From: a bacterium
GTDB lineage: Bacteria; Spirochaetota; Leptospiria; Leptospirales; Leptonemataceae
Direction: 5' to 3'
Assembly: GCA_024742665.1 (NCBI GenBank)
Contig: JANSYA010000002.1
Location: forward strand, 682,001-746,000
DNA length: 64,000 nt
Shown one piece after another: positions 8,681 to 18,072 of this stretch. The notes beneath the pieces were generated by a model that was not told where the DNA came from, did no database searches, and saw only the letters and a list, made by a program, of their open reading frames with translations. Within the stretch, counting starts at the first letter, position 1, and every line of letters begins with the position of its first letter. Position numbers and translations under genes: made by a program.

Positions 8681-11650
8681 TCAGCTCTTCTGTAGGTCTT
8701 TTTCCGCGAATAAGTAGTTCACACCGTTCTCCCGGCGATACTCCACGCGATTCATCAAAGACTTGATTAAATATACTCCGAAACCGCCTTTGCGTTTGCC
8801 GGCCAGATTCTGCCGCACATCGGGCTCTTTCACGTCATCCATACGGAAGGCCCGGCCCTGATCCCGGAAGTTGATGCGAACATAATTATGGGATTCTATT
8901 TGTAAATCACATTCGAAGTCTGGATTCGGCAGCGTGGTATCGGCGTAGGCGTGGACGAGGATATTCGTGGCCGCCTCGTCGGAAACCAGCAGAATATCGT
9001 CGAGCTCGTCGCCGAATAGGCCGTGTCTGATACAGATCTGCATCAGACGATCGCGCAGAGCCGGGATGCTGTCCTTGTGGGCCGGCAGCTTGAGATGGTA
9101 CTCGCGCACGCCCTCAAGCGCTCCTTGAAAGCGCGAAACCAGCATGGTGAAGTCGTCCGACTGGAGCGCCGTGCCGCTGAAATCCAGCACGCTGCGATAC
9201 ACAATATCGATCATCTCGGCCGGCTTGCGATCGCGATTCGCCCGCAGCAGCCGGATAAATTTCTCCAGACCGTACTCGTCGTTCATCGCGTTCATGGCTT
9301 CCGAGACGCCGTCCGTATACAGAACCAGCAGATCGTCGCCGCGAATCTTGCGCTGCCCGCCGTGATATCGCTGGCGATGGGACGGCAGCACGCCCAGGGG
9401 ATGGCCTTTGCCCGAGAGCATTTCGTATTCGCCGTCGGAGTGCATCAGGAGCATTTCGTTGTGACCCGCGGAGGCGTAGCTCAGAATCCCGGTGTGGGGA
9501 TCGTAGCGCGCGAGAAAAACCGTAACGAACATTCCGGACTGGGATTCTTCATAAATTAAATCGTTGGCTTTCGTTAGAATCTGAACGGGGTCTGATTCCG
9601 AGCGAATGATCGTTCGCAGAATCGAGCTGGAGATGGCCATGAACAGGGCGGCCGGCAGGGACTTGCCGGAAACGTCGGCCACGAGCAGCGTAACCTGGCC
9701 GTTCGGCGAGTGCACATGATAGTCATAAAAATCGCCGCCGGTGGTCTGGGCCATCACCGACGAGGCGCCCAGCTCCATGTGCATGTGGTCCGGAATATCC
9801 GAGGGTAAAATATTCTGCTGGATGCGCGAAGTGATCTCGACTTCTTTTTCGATGGCCTTCTTGGCCATACTCTCCTGGTTCAGGATCCAGTTTTCATAGC
9901 CCCGCGTAACCTGCGAAGCGATGGTCGAAAGCAGCGGAAAGTCTTCTTCTAAGAATTCGCCGGTGCCTGGATCCGACGCGCACAGCACCCCGTAGGGTCG
10001 CTTGCTGCGCGAACCGGCCAGGGGAATTAAAATACAGCCCGGCGTGCGATAGCGATCCGGTCGCGTGAAGCGCTGCATGATGGGCGGCTCTTCGGCGAAG
10101 TCTTTGACGAACAGCGACTGGTTCGAATCGAAAACGTAGCGGCCGAGCGAGCGTCCGTCGGATTCGGCGTCGCCCCGGGTATCCGGGTTCGCATTCACAT
10201 TCACATTCGCAGCGATGGGCGCTGCGTCGCCGTCGTCCCCGCCCAGGCCTTCAGCATTCGCAGCGACCGCCGTCGTTTCGCCGCCGTTCAGGGCCGCCGG
10301 CGACCGCGGATCGAAGCCGACGGTCGCTTTGACTTCCAATTCGTCCAGGTCGTCGCGATAGAGCAAGACCGACAGCCGCTTGATGTGCATATTCGAGTGA
10401 ATCGTTTCGAGCACGCGCAAAAATAATTCGTCAGCGGAACCGACTTCCACCAGCACCCGGGTCACGGCATGCAAAGTCGAAGACTCACGCAGCTTGCGTT
10501 CGAGCTCCTGGTTTTTCTTTTCGACGTCGTCGAGCAGCATGCGGCGCTGCACGGCGATAGCGACCGAATCCGAGAGGCTCTCGAAGAGCTCCATGTCGCT
10601 CTCGTTAAAATAAGAACGATCAATCGTATTAATAACTTCTAATACGCCGATGCAGCGATCGTTAACCATCAGCGGCGCGGCCATCAGGTTGCGCGTAATG
10701 TTCTGGGAGTATTCGTCGACGACGCGATAGATGCGCGGATCGTTCGGCGCGTCGTTCACGACGATCGAACGCTTTTCGCGGGCGCACAGTCCGACGATGC
10801 CCTGCCCCGGCGGGATGCGAAAGCCTTTGAGAGCATCGCCTTCTTTGCCGGTTACGATATCGAAATAGAGTTCGCCGGTTTCTTCATCGACTAAAAACAA
10901 ACTGGCGCTCTGAGCGCGCAGTACGCGACGGGAGCTGTACAGCACCGCCTGGATCATCTCGTTCAATTCGCGCGAAGAGTTGATCAGGTTGGATACTTCG
11001 AGGACCGTATTCAGACGATAATCCGAATACTTTATCTTCTGGTTTAAGTGCGCGTTATCTAAAAGCAGCAGCAAACTGCTGCGAAAATTCAAATAGATTT
11101 CAGAAGACTGGCTGTCAGCCCAGCCGTTGCGCAACAGAATCGAAAAAGTCGCGGCGAAATTTTTGACCAGATTCAAGTCGGCTTCGAAAAAATGATCGAA
11201 GAAAATCGGATCGGACAAACAGACTGCGCCGAGCTCGCCTTCCTGTAGACCAAGATACACGCAGAGGGCCGGCTCCTCCAATTCGAGACCGGCCACCGGG
11301 CCTCCGACTCGCGCGGCGCTGCGGAGAATTTCCGGCGACGCGTCGGGATTCAATCGCGGTTTGCGATAATTGTAGGACGTGCGCTCGCGAATGCAGTATT
11401 CGCTGAGGCGGCGCATGCCGGCCTGCTGGGATTCGGCGCCGGCTTCGGGCGGTCGAAAAGCGGTCAGTTCCCCGGCTTCATTGAAAAAGAAAAACTCGGC
11501 CCGACGGGCCTTGACCATGCTCTTGATTTCGTCGAGAGCCATTTCGAGAATATAATTAATCTCGGAATTGCGCCGCAGAATCAAGCGTCCATCGATTGCA
11601 CGAAAGAGCGGCTCGGTGGATGATTCGCTTTGTGAATCGGGATTGGCCAT
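8681..11650 (-). CDS. GAF-GAF-GAF-SpoIIE phosphatase-HATPase signalling protein
   Basis: About 989 residues. There is an N-terminal GAF-like region (20-175), a clear GAF domain (225-375, ending AAPLMVNDRCIGVLEVIN), a third GAF-like region (395-580) and a coiled stretch. A PP2C/SpoIIE domain (605-845) follows with metal-binding TGGDFYDYH, LVADVSGKSLPAALF, SAGHNEMLL and LYTDGVSEA. An RsbW-like HATPase (850-985) ends the protein, with VSDEAATNILVHAY and KGGFGVYLIKSL. It should both dephosphorylate and possibly phosphorylate STAS partners in response to ligands bound by the GAF domains. The third GAF contains a low-complexity insert of Ala/Asn/Gly/Asp (about 460-500) built on a repeated cattca hexamer. 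An in-frame ATG at 11722 would overlap the upstream gene. I prefer 11650. Confidence 0.88.
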   Translation of the reverse strand: MANPDSQSESSTEPLFRAIDGRLILRRNSEINYILEMALDEIKSMVKARRAEFFFFNEAGELTAFRPPEAGAESQQAGMRRLSEYCIRERTSYNYRKPRLNPDASPEILRSAARVGGPVAGLELEEPALCVYLGLQEGELGAVCLSDPIFFDHFFEADLNLVKNFAATFSILLRNGWADSQSSEIYLNFRSSLLLLLDNAHLNQKIKYSDYRLNTVLEVSNLINSSRELNEMIQAVLYSSRRVLRAQSASLFLVDEETGELYFDIVTGKEGDALKGFRIPPGQGIVGLCAREKRSIVVNDAPNDPRIYRVVDEYSQNITRNLMAAPLMVNDRCIGVLEVINTIDRSYFNESDMELFESLSDSVAIAVQRRMLLDDVEKKNQELERKLRESSTLHAVTRVLVEVGSADELFLRVLETIHSNMHIKRLSVLLYRDDLDELEVKATVGFDPRSPAALNGGETTAVAANAEGLGGDDGDAAPIAANVNVNANPDTRGDAESDGRSLGRYVFDSNQSLFVKDFAEEPPIMQRFTRPDRYRTPGCILIPLAGSRSKRPYGVLCASDPGTGEFLEEDFPLLSTIASQVTRGYENWILNQESMAKKAIEKEVEITSRIQQNILPSDIPDHMHMELGASSVMAQTTGGDFYDYHVHSPNGQVTLLVADVSGKSLPAALFMAISSSILRTIIRSESDPVQILTKANDLIYEESQSGMFVTVFLARYDPHTGILSYASAGHNEMLLMHSDGEYEMLSGKGHPLGVLPSHRQRYHGGQRKIRGDDLLVLYTDGVSEAMNAMNDEYGLEKFIRLLRANRDRKPAEMIDIVYRSVLDFSGTALQSDDFTMLVSRFQGALEGVREYHLKLPAHKDSIPALRDRLMQICIRHGLFGDELDDILLVSDEAATNILVHAYADTTLPNPDFECDLQIESHNYVRINFRDQGRAFRMDDVKEPDVRQNLAGKRKGGFGVYLIKSLMNRVEYRRENGVNYLFAEKDLQKS

Positions 11651-11675
11651 TGCTACTACGCTAATGGGTCGCGCG

Positions 11676-13109
11676 CTAACCGGCGGCGCCTTTGAGTGCC
11701 TCCGCGGTTTTTCCGGCGTCATAAATATCGATCGGGCGCGTGGAGGCGAAGTTGGCGGCCTGCGGCATAATGTCGCCGGTCGTCATAACGATTCCGCGGG
11801 ATGCGTTTTTCTCGCGCATCTGCTCGTGAAAGTCGCGAACCTGCCGTTCCGATATGGGCGACATATCGCGCTGAATAAAAATCAGAGTATAGAATTTACG
11901 CACGTTGCGCTGATTGGCCGTGCCGTCGGAATCCGAAACGAGGGCTTCGATGGTCAAGTCGCTGTTGCGTTTAATCGAGCTGATCGAAAAGCCCAGGCCT
12001 TCTAACATCTTCCGGCTGGTCTCTTCGAACTGCTCGGCGTTGGCGATCAGGAAATCTTTGATTGAATCGTCGGTACGAAATTCCTGGTACTGCTTGAGCT
12101 TTTCGCGCACGTCTCTGTAATTCGGGCGCAGCTTATCGACGATCTCCCAGTGGCGGATCGCCGTCGCCAGATCCCGACTGCGTTCGGCCGCGAGCGCCAG
12201 CAGATAGTTCATGTTGATCATGATTTCGGAGCCGGCCTTCGCGAGCTTCAGACCGCGCTCCAATTCGATAATCGCCCGGGGATAGGCTTCCATGTCGATC
12301 AGGGCCATGCCCTTCGCCAGCAGCGATTTTTCACGCAGGCCTTCGTCTCGCTCGGACTTTTCGAATTCTTTAACGGCCCACTCCGCGTCGCCGAGATAGC
12401 GCAGCGACAATCCCAGAAAATAATGCGCTACGGTATGGTCCGGCTTGATCTGCACGGCCTGGCCCAGAGCGTTCTTCGCTTCCTGATAATTATTCTGCTG
12501 GTATTCGCATTGGCCCAGCAGCGCCAGGGAGTCGGCGTGTTTGGCGTTTAAGGCGACCGCCTTCTTCAAGAACTGCATGGCCTTCGCATGAACGCCCGCG
12601 CGAAAGAAGAGTTCGCCTACGTGATAGAAATGCTCGTAGACATCCGGCTCAAGCTGAGTCAATAATAGATATTCGTTTTTCGCTTCGGTGTGATTTCCAG
12701 CGCTTTCAAAACACGCCGCCAGCAATTTGCGAACGGCGGCTTCGCTGACTTCCGGAGTATAACGCGCGATCTTCGTACACTGGCGCAGCGAGAGGATCGC
12801 TTTGGCCGGCGCGTTCAGCTTTTGATGACAGCGCGCCATCATGAAGTGGCCGCGCATCGAGCGATCGTCTTTTTCGAGCAGCTTTTCCAGCTGGAAGACG
12901 GCTTCTCGAATCCGGTTCTGCCGAATCAAACGATCGATTTCTTCAACGCGACGAGGACCGGCCAGGCTCAGATAGACATAATACGCACCGAGCGCGACGA
13001 AGAAAACCAGGCCAATAATCGCTGCTAATACAGGAATACCCAAAACAGGTACTTCATAATCGCCTGAAGGCGTCTGCTTCAAGCAGTTTTGCGGTGAATT
13101 TTCTCCCAC
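11676..13109 (-). CDS. Membrane-anchored TPR protein with C-terminal Mrr-like domain
   Basis: A 477-residue protein beginning with one transmembrane helix (VPVLGIPVLAAIIGLVFFVALGA and on). About seven to nine tetratricopeptide-type repeats follow between residues 55 and 330 (for example ALLGQCEYQQNNYQEAKNAL). The C-terminal segment (FEETSRKMLEGLGFSI, DLTIEAL, KFYTLIFIQRD, RGIVMTTGDI) resembles the Mrr_cat restriction-endonuclease fold. The usual E-x-K core reads FIQR here, so nuclease activity is doubtful and a binding role is more likely. First gene of the operon with the SpoIIE/HATPase protein (25 bp gap) and STAS, so it may sense or scaffold for that pathway. Start taken as the GTG at 13109; a TTG at 13078 is also possible. 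Confidence 0.75.
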   Translation of the reverse strand: MGENSPQNCLKQTPSGDYEVPVLGIPVLAAIIGLVFFVALGAYYVYLSLAGPRRVEEIDRLIRQNRIREAVFQLEKLLEKDDRSMRGHFMMARCHQKLNAPAKAILSLRQCTKIARYTPEVSEAAVRKLLAACFESAGNHTEAKNEYLLLTQLEPDVYEHFYHVGELFFRAGVHAKAMQFLKKAVALNAKHADSLALLGQCEYQQNNYQEAKNALGQAVQIKPDHTVAHYFLGLSLRYLGDAEWAVKEFEKSERDEGLREKSLLAKGMALIDMEAYPRAIIELERGLKLAKAGSEIMINMNYLLALAAERSRDLATAIRHWEIVDKLRPNYRDVREKLKQYQEFRTDDSIKDFLIANAEQFEETSRKMLEGLGFSISSIKRNSDLTIEALVSDSDGTANQRNVRKFYTLIFIQRDMSPISERQVRDFHEQMREKNASRGIVMTTGDIMPQAANFASTRPIDIYDAGKTAEALKGAAG

Positions 13110-13172
13110 GACTTCCCGCAGCGACGGACGACAGCAGGATTCTCGCGAAGGTTTCGGCGCCGTTGAATCTGT

Positions 13173-13202
13173 TTGACATCCAGACTCCTCTGAAAAGTCT
13201 AC
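13173..13202 (+). promoter_or_regulatory. Promoter for tRNA-Ala
   Basis: A perfect -35 box TTGACA (13173-13178) is followed after 18 bp by a weak GTCTAC -10 (13197-13202), about 15 bp before the first base of the tRNA. The spacing to the gene fits a stable-RNA promoter. Confidence 0.4.
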
Positions 13203-13216
13203 CCCTGCTGGTTTTC

Positions 13217-13289
<73 letters not shown>

Positions 13290-13362
13290 CAGACCGATCT
13301 TCCGGGAACGATTCTGGCCTGTCGGCGATTCCGCTCGGACCGGTCGGCGCCTGTCCATCCCT

Positions 13363-14172
13363 ATGGCTCACTCCACCTCGGAAGCTCCGCTGGTCTTCAT
13401 CCACGATTGGTTTACCGATCCGACCGCCCAGTGGTCCGCCCAGGGCGCACGCTTCGGCCGCGACTATGACTGCCACTATTTCCGCCTGGCCGGCCACGGC
13501 GAAGATCCGGCCGAATTCCTTCCGGAAAAGCAGCCCGTTCTCGATTACAATCTGGTCGCTCTGCAAAGTCTGATCGAAAGTTTTCAGCGACCGGCGCGCA
13601 TCATCGCTCACGGGGCCGGAACGCTGTTGGCCCTGAGGCTGGCCGCGCTGATCCCCGATCGTCTGACCTGCATGGTATTGATCGCTCCGGCCTTTCACCT
13701 GGATCGCTACCGCTGGCTCGCACGCCTCTGCGCTCGCCTGCCCTTTTTGTTGCCGCTCTACTTATTACTGGTCGATCCCGTAGCCGAAACGCAGGTCGGC
13801 GCCTGGAAACGCATGCGCACTCGTCTGCGCTGCCTGCGCGGAGCGAACGCCGCTCTGTATCTACGCCAGGGGCTGGAGGAGCAGGAACCGTATCTGGCCG
13901 AAATTCGTTTGCCGGTCTTTTTAATCGCGGGCGACATGGATCCCCTCGGGGGCGCGCGCCTGGCGGAAAAGCTCAGCGAGAGTCTGCCCGGCAGCCGACT
14001 GCTGCGCTACGGCCACCTCGGTCACAATCCCCATCGCGAAGAGCCTGACCTGGTCAACTCGGCGATCGAACACTTTCTCGCCGCCCACAACAAACGCGGT
14101 CCGCTGCACGCGATCGGCGGCTGGCTGAACCGCGTAAAAAAATTGATAGTCGGCGATGGCGATTCCAATTAA
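13363..14172 (+). CDS. Alpha/beta-hydrolase-fold protein lacking the nucleophile serine
   Basis: A 269-residue protein with the alpha/beta hydrolase pattern: [10 protein letters not shown] at the oxyanion strand, FRLAGHG, then the nucleophile elbow, [11 protein letters not shown] (acid position) and YGHLGHNPH (histidine). The elbow reads [11 protein letters not shown] instead of the usual GHSMGG, so residue 84 is Gly where Ser is required. The protein therefore either has lost hydrolase activity or uses another chemistry. The acid and histidine are kept, so loss may be recent or function may be binding. It ends 8 bp before def and shares its strand, so cotranscription is likely. Start is the ATG at 13363. 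Confidence 0.75.
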   Translation: MAHSTSEAPLVFIHDWFTDPTAQWSAQGARFGRDYDCHYFRLAGHGEDPAEFLPEKQPVLDYNLVALQSLIESFQRPARIIAHGAGTLLALRLAALIPDRLTCMVLIAPAFHLDRYRWLARLCARLPFLLPLYLLLVDPVAETQVGAWKRMRTRLRCLRGANAALYLRQGLEEQEPYLAEIRLPVFLIAGDMDPLGGARLAEKLSESLPGSRLLRYGHLGHNPHREEPDLVNSAIEHFLAAHNKRGPLHAIGGWLNRVKKLIVGDGDSN

Positions 14173-14180
14173 ATATCCGT

Positions 14181-14723
14181 ATGGCCGTCCGTAAAATCTT
14201 GCGCGCCGGGGATCCCCTGCTGCGAAAAAAATCCGCGCCGATCCCGCAAACCGAAATCAGATCGAAAGAAATCAAGAAGCTGATTCGCGATATGTTCGAT
14301 ACGATGGACGACGCCGACGGTCTTGGCCTGGCCGCTCCGCAAATCGGCGTGCTCAAACAGCTCGTCGTCGTCGGCTTCGATCGCAGCGAAAGATATCCAG
14401 ACGCTCCGGGCATGCAGCGCAGCATCGTCATCAATCCTGAAATCGAAACCTTAGAAGACCCTACCGAAGGCTCCTGGGAAGGCTGCCTGTCCGTACCGGG
14501 CATGCGCGGCTACGTCGAACGCCCCCGCAAAATTCGCATGAAGTGGTTCGACGAAAACGAAGACTTTCACGACGAAGTCATCGAAGGCTACGACGCGGTC
14601 GTCTATCAGCATGAGTGCGATCATCTGGACGGCGTGCTTTACGTCGACCGACTGAAAGACCCCCGGCTCTTCGGATTCAACGAAGAGCTCGAAGGCGCTT
14701 CAGCCGAACGCGCTTCCGTTTGA
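14181..14723 (+). CDS. def: Peptide deformylase
   Basis: Removes the formyl group from the N-terminal methionine of nascent proteins in the cytosol. All three metal-site motifs are present in this 180-residue protein: [18 protein letters not shown] (Cys ligand) and QHECDHLDG (two His ligands and the catalytic Glu). Length and order fit a standard bacterial deformylase. The last 47 bp overlap, on the opposite strand, the 3' end of the sterol-desaturase-family gene. Confidence 0.97.
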   Translation: MAVRKILRAGDPLLRKKSAPIPQTEIRSKEIKKLIRDMFDTMDDADGLGLAAPQIGVLKQLVVVGFDRSERYPDAPGMQRSIVINPEIETLEDPTEGSWEGCLSVPGMRGYVERPRKIRMKWFDENEDFHDEVIEGYDAVVYQHECDHLDGVLYVDRLKDPRLFGFNEELEGASAERASV

Positions 14724-15696
14724 TCTTCAGCCATGCCGCGGTTCTTCGCTTTCGGCGCGCGTCGCTGATATTCAGAAACGAAAACCACAGTCGCCATAAA
14801 TTTTCAGGCACGCTATAGCCATCGACTCCCAGCTTTCGCGGCCGGTAGCGCGCCGGCGATTCGTACGTGCGAAACACGTGATCCCAGATCATCGTAAACG
14901 CGCTGAAATTTTTTAGACCGCCACGCAGCTCGCGATCGTGATGTATGCGATGCGTCCCCGGCAAATTAAATATCGCCGCCAGACCCGCCGCATTCGGCAC
15001 CGCGATATTCGCATGCGATAAAATTCCGATCGGCATCGTAATCGCGTACAGCCAGAAGATCACGATCGGCGGCATACCCGCCAGCGCGAAGGCGGTCGAA
15101 TGCAAAACAATGTCCGCCCCCCATTCCGGCAGGGTGTGTCGCAGGCCCTTCGACGCGACCAGATACTCCGGCGTATGATGCAGGCGATGCCAGGCCCACA
15201 GCCAGTCCCGGGTATGACTCAGGCGATGATACCAATAATAAACGAAATCGAAAATCAGCAGTCCGAGTCCGACCTGGATCCACAGCGGCCAATCGCGCGG
15301 CCAGAGCGCGGCTTGAAGCGATTCCGGAATTAGAAGCAAGACCCAGGGAACGACTATGAAAACCAGCATGCGCCCGATCGTCTCGGCCGGCACAATCGCC
15401 AGAAAGTACAGCGCCACGTCATGGACTTCCGCCAGACCCGCCCGATTCCACCGCGCGCGATAGGGCGCGACGCGTTCCATACAAAAGCAGAACGCGAAAA
15501 ACGCGACGATCAATAGCAGCAGCTCTGTCGAAACCAGAAAAGCACGTATGCGTGAGTCGGCGCCGGGCGATTGAATATCGCCGGCCAGGACCGCAAAGAT
15601 TAAAGCGAAACCCGCAACGGGGACCGCCCATAACAGAATAAAACCAATCGGTTTTGTAACATTCTTCCGAAGCCCGGGTAGTAAACGTGGAAACAT
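14677..15696 (-). CDS. Sterol desaturase/fatty acid hydroxylase family membrane protein
   Basis: A 339-residue integral membrane di-iron oxygenase-like protein. After several transmembrane helices come the histidine clusters of the family: HRLSH, WHRLHH and HRIHHDRE. These hold two irons and use oxygen to hydroxylate or desaturate a lipid chain. The substrate is unknown (fatty acid, hopanoid or ether lipid). The ATG at 15696 has an excellent ribosome-binding site (GGAGG). Its C-terminal 15 codons overlap the end of def in a convergent arrangement. It lies about 100 bp downstream of the DUF4015 gene on the same strand, with a palindrome in the gap. Confidence 0.85.
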   Translation of the reverse strand: MFPRLLPGLRKNVTKPIGFILLWAVPVAGFALIFAVLAGDIQSPGADSRIRAFLVSTELLLLIVAFFAFCFCMERVAPYRARWNRAGLAEVHDVALYFLAIVPAETIGRMLVFIVVPWVLLLIPESLQAALWPRDWPLWIQVGLGLLIFDFVYYWYHRLSHTRDWLWAWHRLHHTPEYLVASKGLRHTLPEWGADIVLHSTAFALAGMPPIVIFWLYAITMPIGILSHANIAVPNAAGLAAIFNLPGTHRIHHDRELRGGLKNFSAFTMIWDHVFRTYESPARYRPRKLGVDGYSVPENLWRLWFSFLNISDARRKRRTAAWLKIKRKRVRLKRLRALR

Positions 15697-15746
15697 CCCT
15701 CGCCTCCTGCATTGAATTGCAGGCGTAGTGGAAAGCGAGAGGGGCG

Positions 15747-15771
15747 ATTCAGTTCATATAGTTAACTGAAT
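15747..15771. promoter_or_regulatory. Inverted repeat ATTCAGTT/AACTGAAT
   Basis: An 8-bp perfect inverted repeat (15747-15754 and 15764-15771) with a 9-nt AT-rich spacer lies in the AT-rich gap upstream of the sterol-desaturase-family gene. It could be an operator or a weak hairpin ending the upstream transcript. There is no T tract typical of an intrinsic terminator. Confidence 0.35.
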
Positions 15772-15797
15772 ATCTATTTATATTACCACTTTAGATG

Positions 15798-18041
15798 CTA
15801 AGGGTTCGGCTTTACAAGCTGATTTTGTACGCGGCCGGGCAGATAAAATTCTTTGATCGGACCCCACCACAGGAAACCGCTCGCTCCGCCGTCGACGGAA
15901 CCGAGAATTTGATTGCGCATATAGTTTTCGCCCCAGCCCCAAATTGAAATTTTCATTTTGAAAGCCTGGATCCAGGGCCGCACTTGAAAGCGGCCCTGGC
16001 CCATACGCATGGGACGTTCGGTGCCCAGCTTGAGTAATTCGTAAGCCCGCACGTTTTTCGGATAGTGATCCAGATAGCGATTCCCAAAGTGCGAAGAATA
16101 GTGCATGGGTGAAACGACGTCGACGAATTCGCCCACGTCGATCATATCCTGACCGATCACCGTGCCCGCTCGATAGATGCCGTGATAACCGTAGATGTCC
16201 ACGCTGATCGGCTTCGTCAGCCTGCGACGCGCTTTCATCAGGAAGTTTTCGAGCGCCTCGGATTTGTACGCGTCGCCTTTGCGATACTTCCAGACGCAGC
16301 GGCCGATCGGCCCGTCGGAAGGGAAACGAATATAATCGAATTGAATTTCGTCGAAACCGAGTTCCACCAGCTCTTCGCTGATGCGAACGTTATAGTCATG
16401 CACCCAGTCGGAATAGGTATCGACCCAGCGTTCTTCGCCGCTGCCGATCCAGGGACCGCCGCCGCGCGTGCGAATCGCGTACTTGCTTTGCTGATACTTA
16501 AAGAGAACTTTGTCTTTGAAGACGACCTGCCGCGCGATCGTATAGACGCCGCGGGCCTTCAGTTTTTTCACCAGCCCGCGAATATCCGCGCGCTGGCGAT
16601 GGTTGTTCATGGCCTTCGCTTCCGGCAGCTTACTACCGTAGATCAGCCGGCCGAAATCGTCTTTTACGTCGATTACGGCCGCGTTATGATTATAGTTGTC
16701 GAGCAGATCAAGAACCGTACGCATCTTGCGGCGCGCGGAAGTCGGCGAAATGTACATGGCGCGCATATTCGAAGGCGTGCGACCGAACTGCTCGTGACCC
16801 GCCGCCGCACGACCGCTGGAATCCGGACCGAGAAAATTCGAAATATTCAAACGACCTTCGCCGAACCACAGTCCTGCGAAAGAGTCCAGCCTGCTCTCTC
16901 GATCGGGCGCCGCTTCGCCGCCGAAGATCGCCCGCAGGGGAATATGACGAAATTTGCGCCGCTCGATATGAAAGGCGTAGATACCGCGGTTCGTGCCGAT
17001 CAAGGCCGTCTTCGAAGGCGCATCGTAAAACAAACTCTCGGCGTGATCGCCGCCGGTGAAGCCGGGCAGGGGAAAGCTGAGATGTTTTGTCCGTCCCGCG
17101 CTTGTATCGTACAGATTGATGGCCGCCTGGAAACGCGAAGTCGTAATCAAGAGACCTTCTTCGCGGGCGAAAGCGATGCCGCTGATTTCTTCGCGAAAGT
17201 ACGATCCTTTTTCGTGAATCAAGAAAGGCAGGCCGGCGCTCGAAAGCTGGCGGCAATTGAGCCTGCGCCAGCCCAGGGTCGGAACGCAGCGGGCGATCCC
17301 CCGCAAATAGGTACCGACAAAAATTTCGCGAATGTCGCCGGCTTCGCCGACGCGTCCGGTCAATACGTTCAGCGTGGCTTTACTGAGATCGTTGCCAGGC
17401 AGGCGAAATTTCTGAAAACTATCGCCGCCGTCCGAGCTGAACAAAATCTCGTGTTTGTTTAACGCGACGATTTCGTTTGTTCGCCGCGGATTCTGCCAGA
17501 GATCCATCACGTCCCGAAAGACGGGAATACGCGCCGCGGAGGCTTCGGTGCTGCGCGGCGGCAGGCCTGGAAAGATCGAACGATAGCTATCGCCCTCATC
17601 GTCGGTGGCGACCACGCCTGCGAAACGCAGCGAAACCACCGGGGTCAGGCCCGGGCGGCCCGGCAGCTTCAGCAGCTTCGCGAAGATCGGGCGAAAGCGA
17701 CCGCGCCAGAAGACTTCGTCGCCCTCTGGCGTCGGATCATAACTTTCATGACCGTCGTCTTCGCCGTCGTCGTAAAAGCGCAGATAGCGGCCGTCAAAGG
17801 CGACGAAGGCCGCTTCGGCGAGATCTTCAGGTAGACGGGTAACCGGCGTGCCGGCCGTATCGCGACGAATATCATTGAAACCGGGCAGGGCCGCGCCGAG
17901 CTTCGCCGGCAAGCGATCCGCCCGGGGTTCGATGGATTGGCCGCCCGACTGAGGCGTTCCCGATTCGGCCCCGGCCGGACCGCAGCCGGCAAAGGCCAGC
18001 GGCATGCAGATCGCAAGGGCGACCGCGCCGAAAATATTCAT
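15798..18041 (-). CDS. DUF4015-family putative glycoside hydrolase lipoprotein
   Basis: About 747 residues, beginning with a lipoprotein signal (ICMPLAFAGCGP, lipid-bearing Cys about 20). The N-terminal half contains propeller-like repeats with BNR-type wording (ILFSSDGGDSFQKF). The C-terminal half (from about 430) has the DUF4015 TIM-barrel signatures AVIDVKDDFGRLIY, FDEIQFDYIRFPSDG, SVDIYGYHG and VVSPMHYSSH. DUF4015 proteins are predicted glycosidases of unknown substrate at the cell envelope. The acids in FDEIQFDYIRFPSDG and the Asp of VDIYGY are candidates for catalysis. I start at the ATG at 18041; a GTG at 18065 would bury the signal peptide. It follows the XPB gene by 31 bp and is probably cotranscribed with it. 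Confidence 0.8.
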   Translation of the reverse strand: MNIFGAVALAICMPLAFAGCGPAGAESGTPQSGGQSIEPRADRLPAKLGAALPGFNDIRRDTAGTPVTRLPEDLAEAAFVAFDGRYLRFYDDGEDDGHESYDPTPEGDEVFWRGRFRPIFAKLLKLPGRPGLTPVVSLRFAGVVATDDEGDSYRSIFPGLPPRSTEASAARIPVFRDVMDLWQNPRRTNEIVALNKHEILFSSDGGDSFQKFRLPGNDLSKATLNVLTGRVGEAGDIREIFVGTYLRGIARCVPTLGWRRLNCRQLSSAGLPFLIHEKGSYFREEISGIAFAREEGLLITTSRFQAAINLYDTSAGRTKHLSFPLPGFTGGDHAESLFYDAPSKTALIGTNRGIYAFHIERRKFRHIPLRAIFGGEAAPDRESRLDSFAGLWFGEGRLNISNFLGPDSSGRAAAGHEQFGRTPSNMRAMYISPTSARRKMRTVLDLLDNYNHNAAVIDVKDDFGRLIYGSKLPEAKAMNNHRQRADIRGLVKKLKARGVYTIARQVVFKDKVLFKYQQSKYAIRTRGGGPWIGSGEERWVDTYSDWVHDYNVRISEELVELGFDEIQFDYIRFPSDGPIGRCVWKYRKGDAYKSEALENFLMKARRRLTKPISVDIYGYHGIYRAGTVIGQDMIDVGEFVDVVSPMHYSSHFGNRYLDHYPKNVRAYELLKLGTERPMRMGQGRFQVRPWIQAFKMKISIWGWGENYMRNQILGSVDGGASGFLWWGPIKEFYLPGRVQNQLVKPNP

Positions 18042-18072
18042 ACAACGAAATTTGCCGGGCGCCACGACTGGA

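Noticed and set aside
8330..11650. Complete sigma-factor regulon
   Set aside because: No sigma factor gene lies in the window, so the STAS/SpoIIE module cannot be tied to a particular sigma factor.
16182..17462. A long (426-codon) plus-strand frame inside the DUF4015 gene
   Set aside because: No start site or family motif; it mirrors the opposite-strand gene that has a signal peptide and recognisable domains. High GC makes long shadow frames common.
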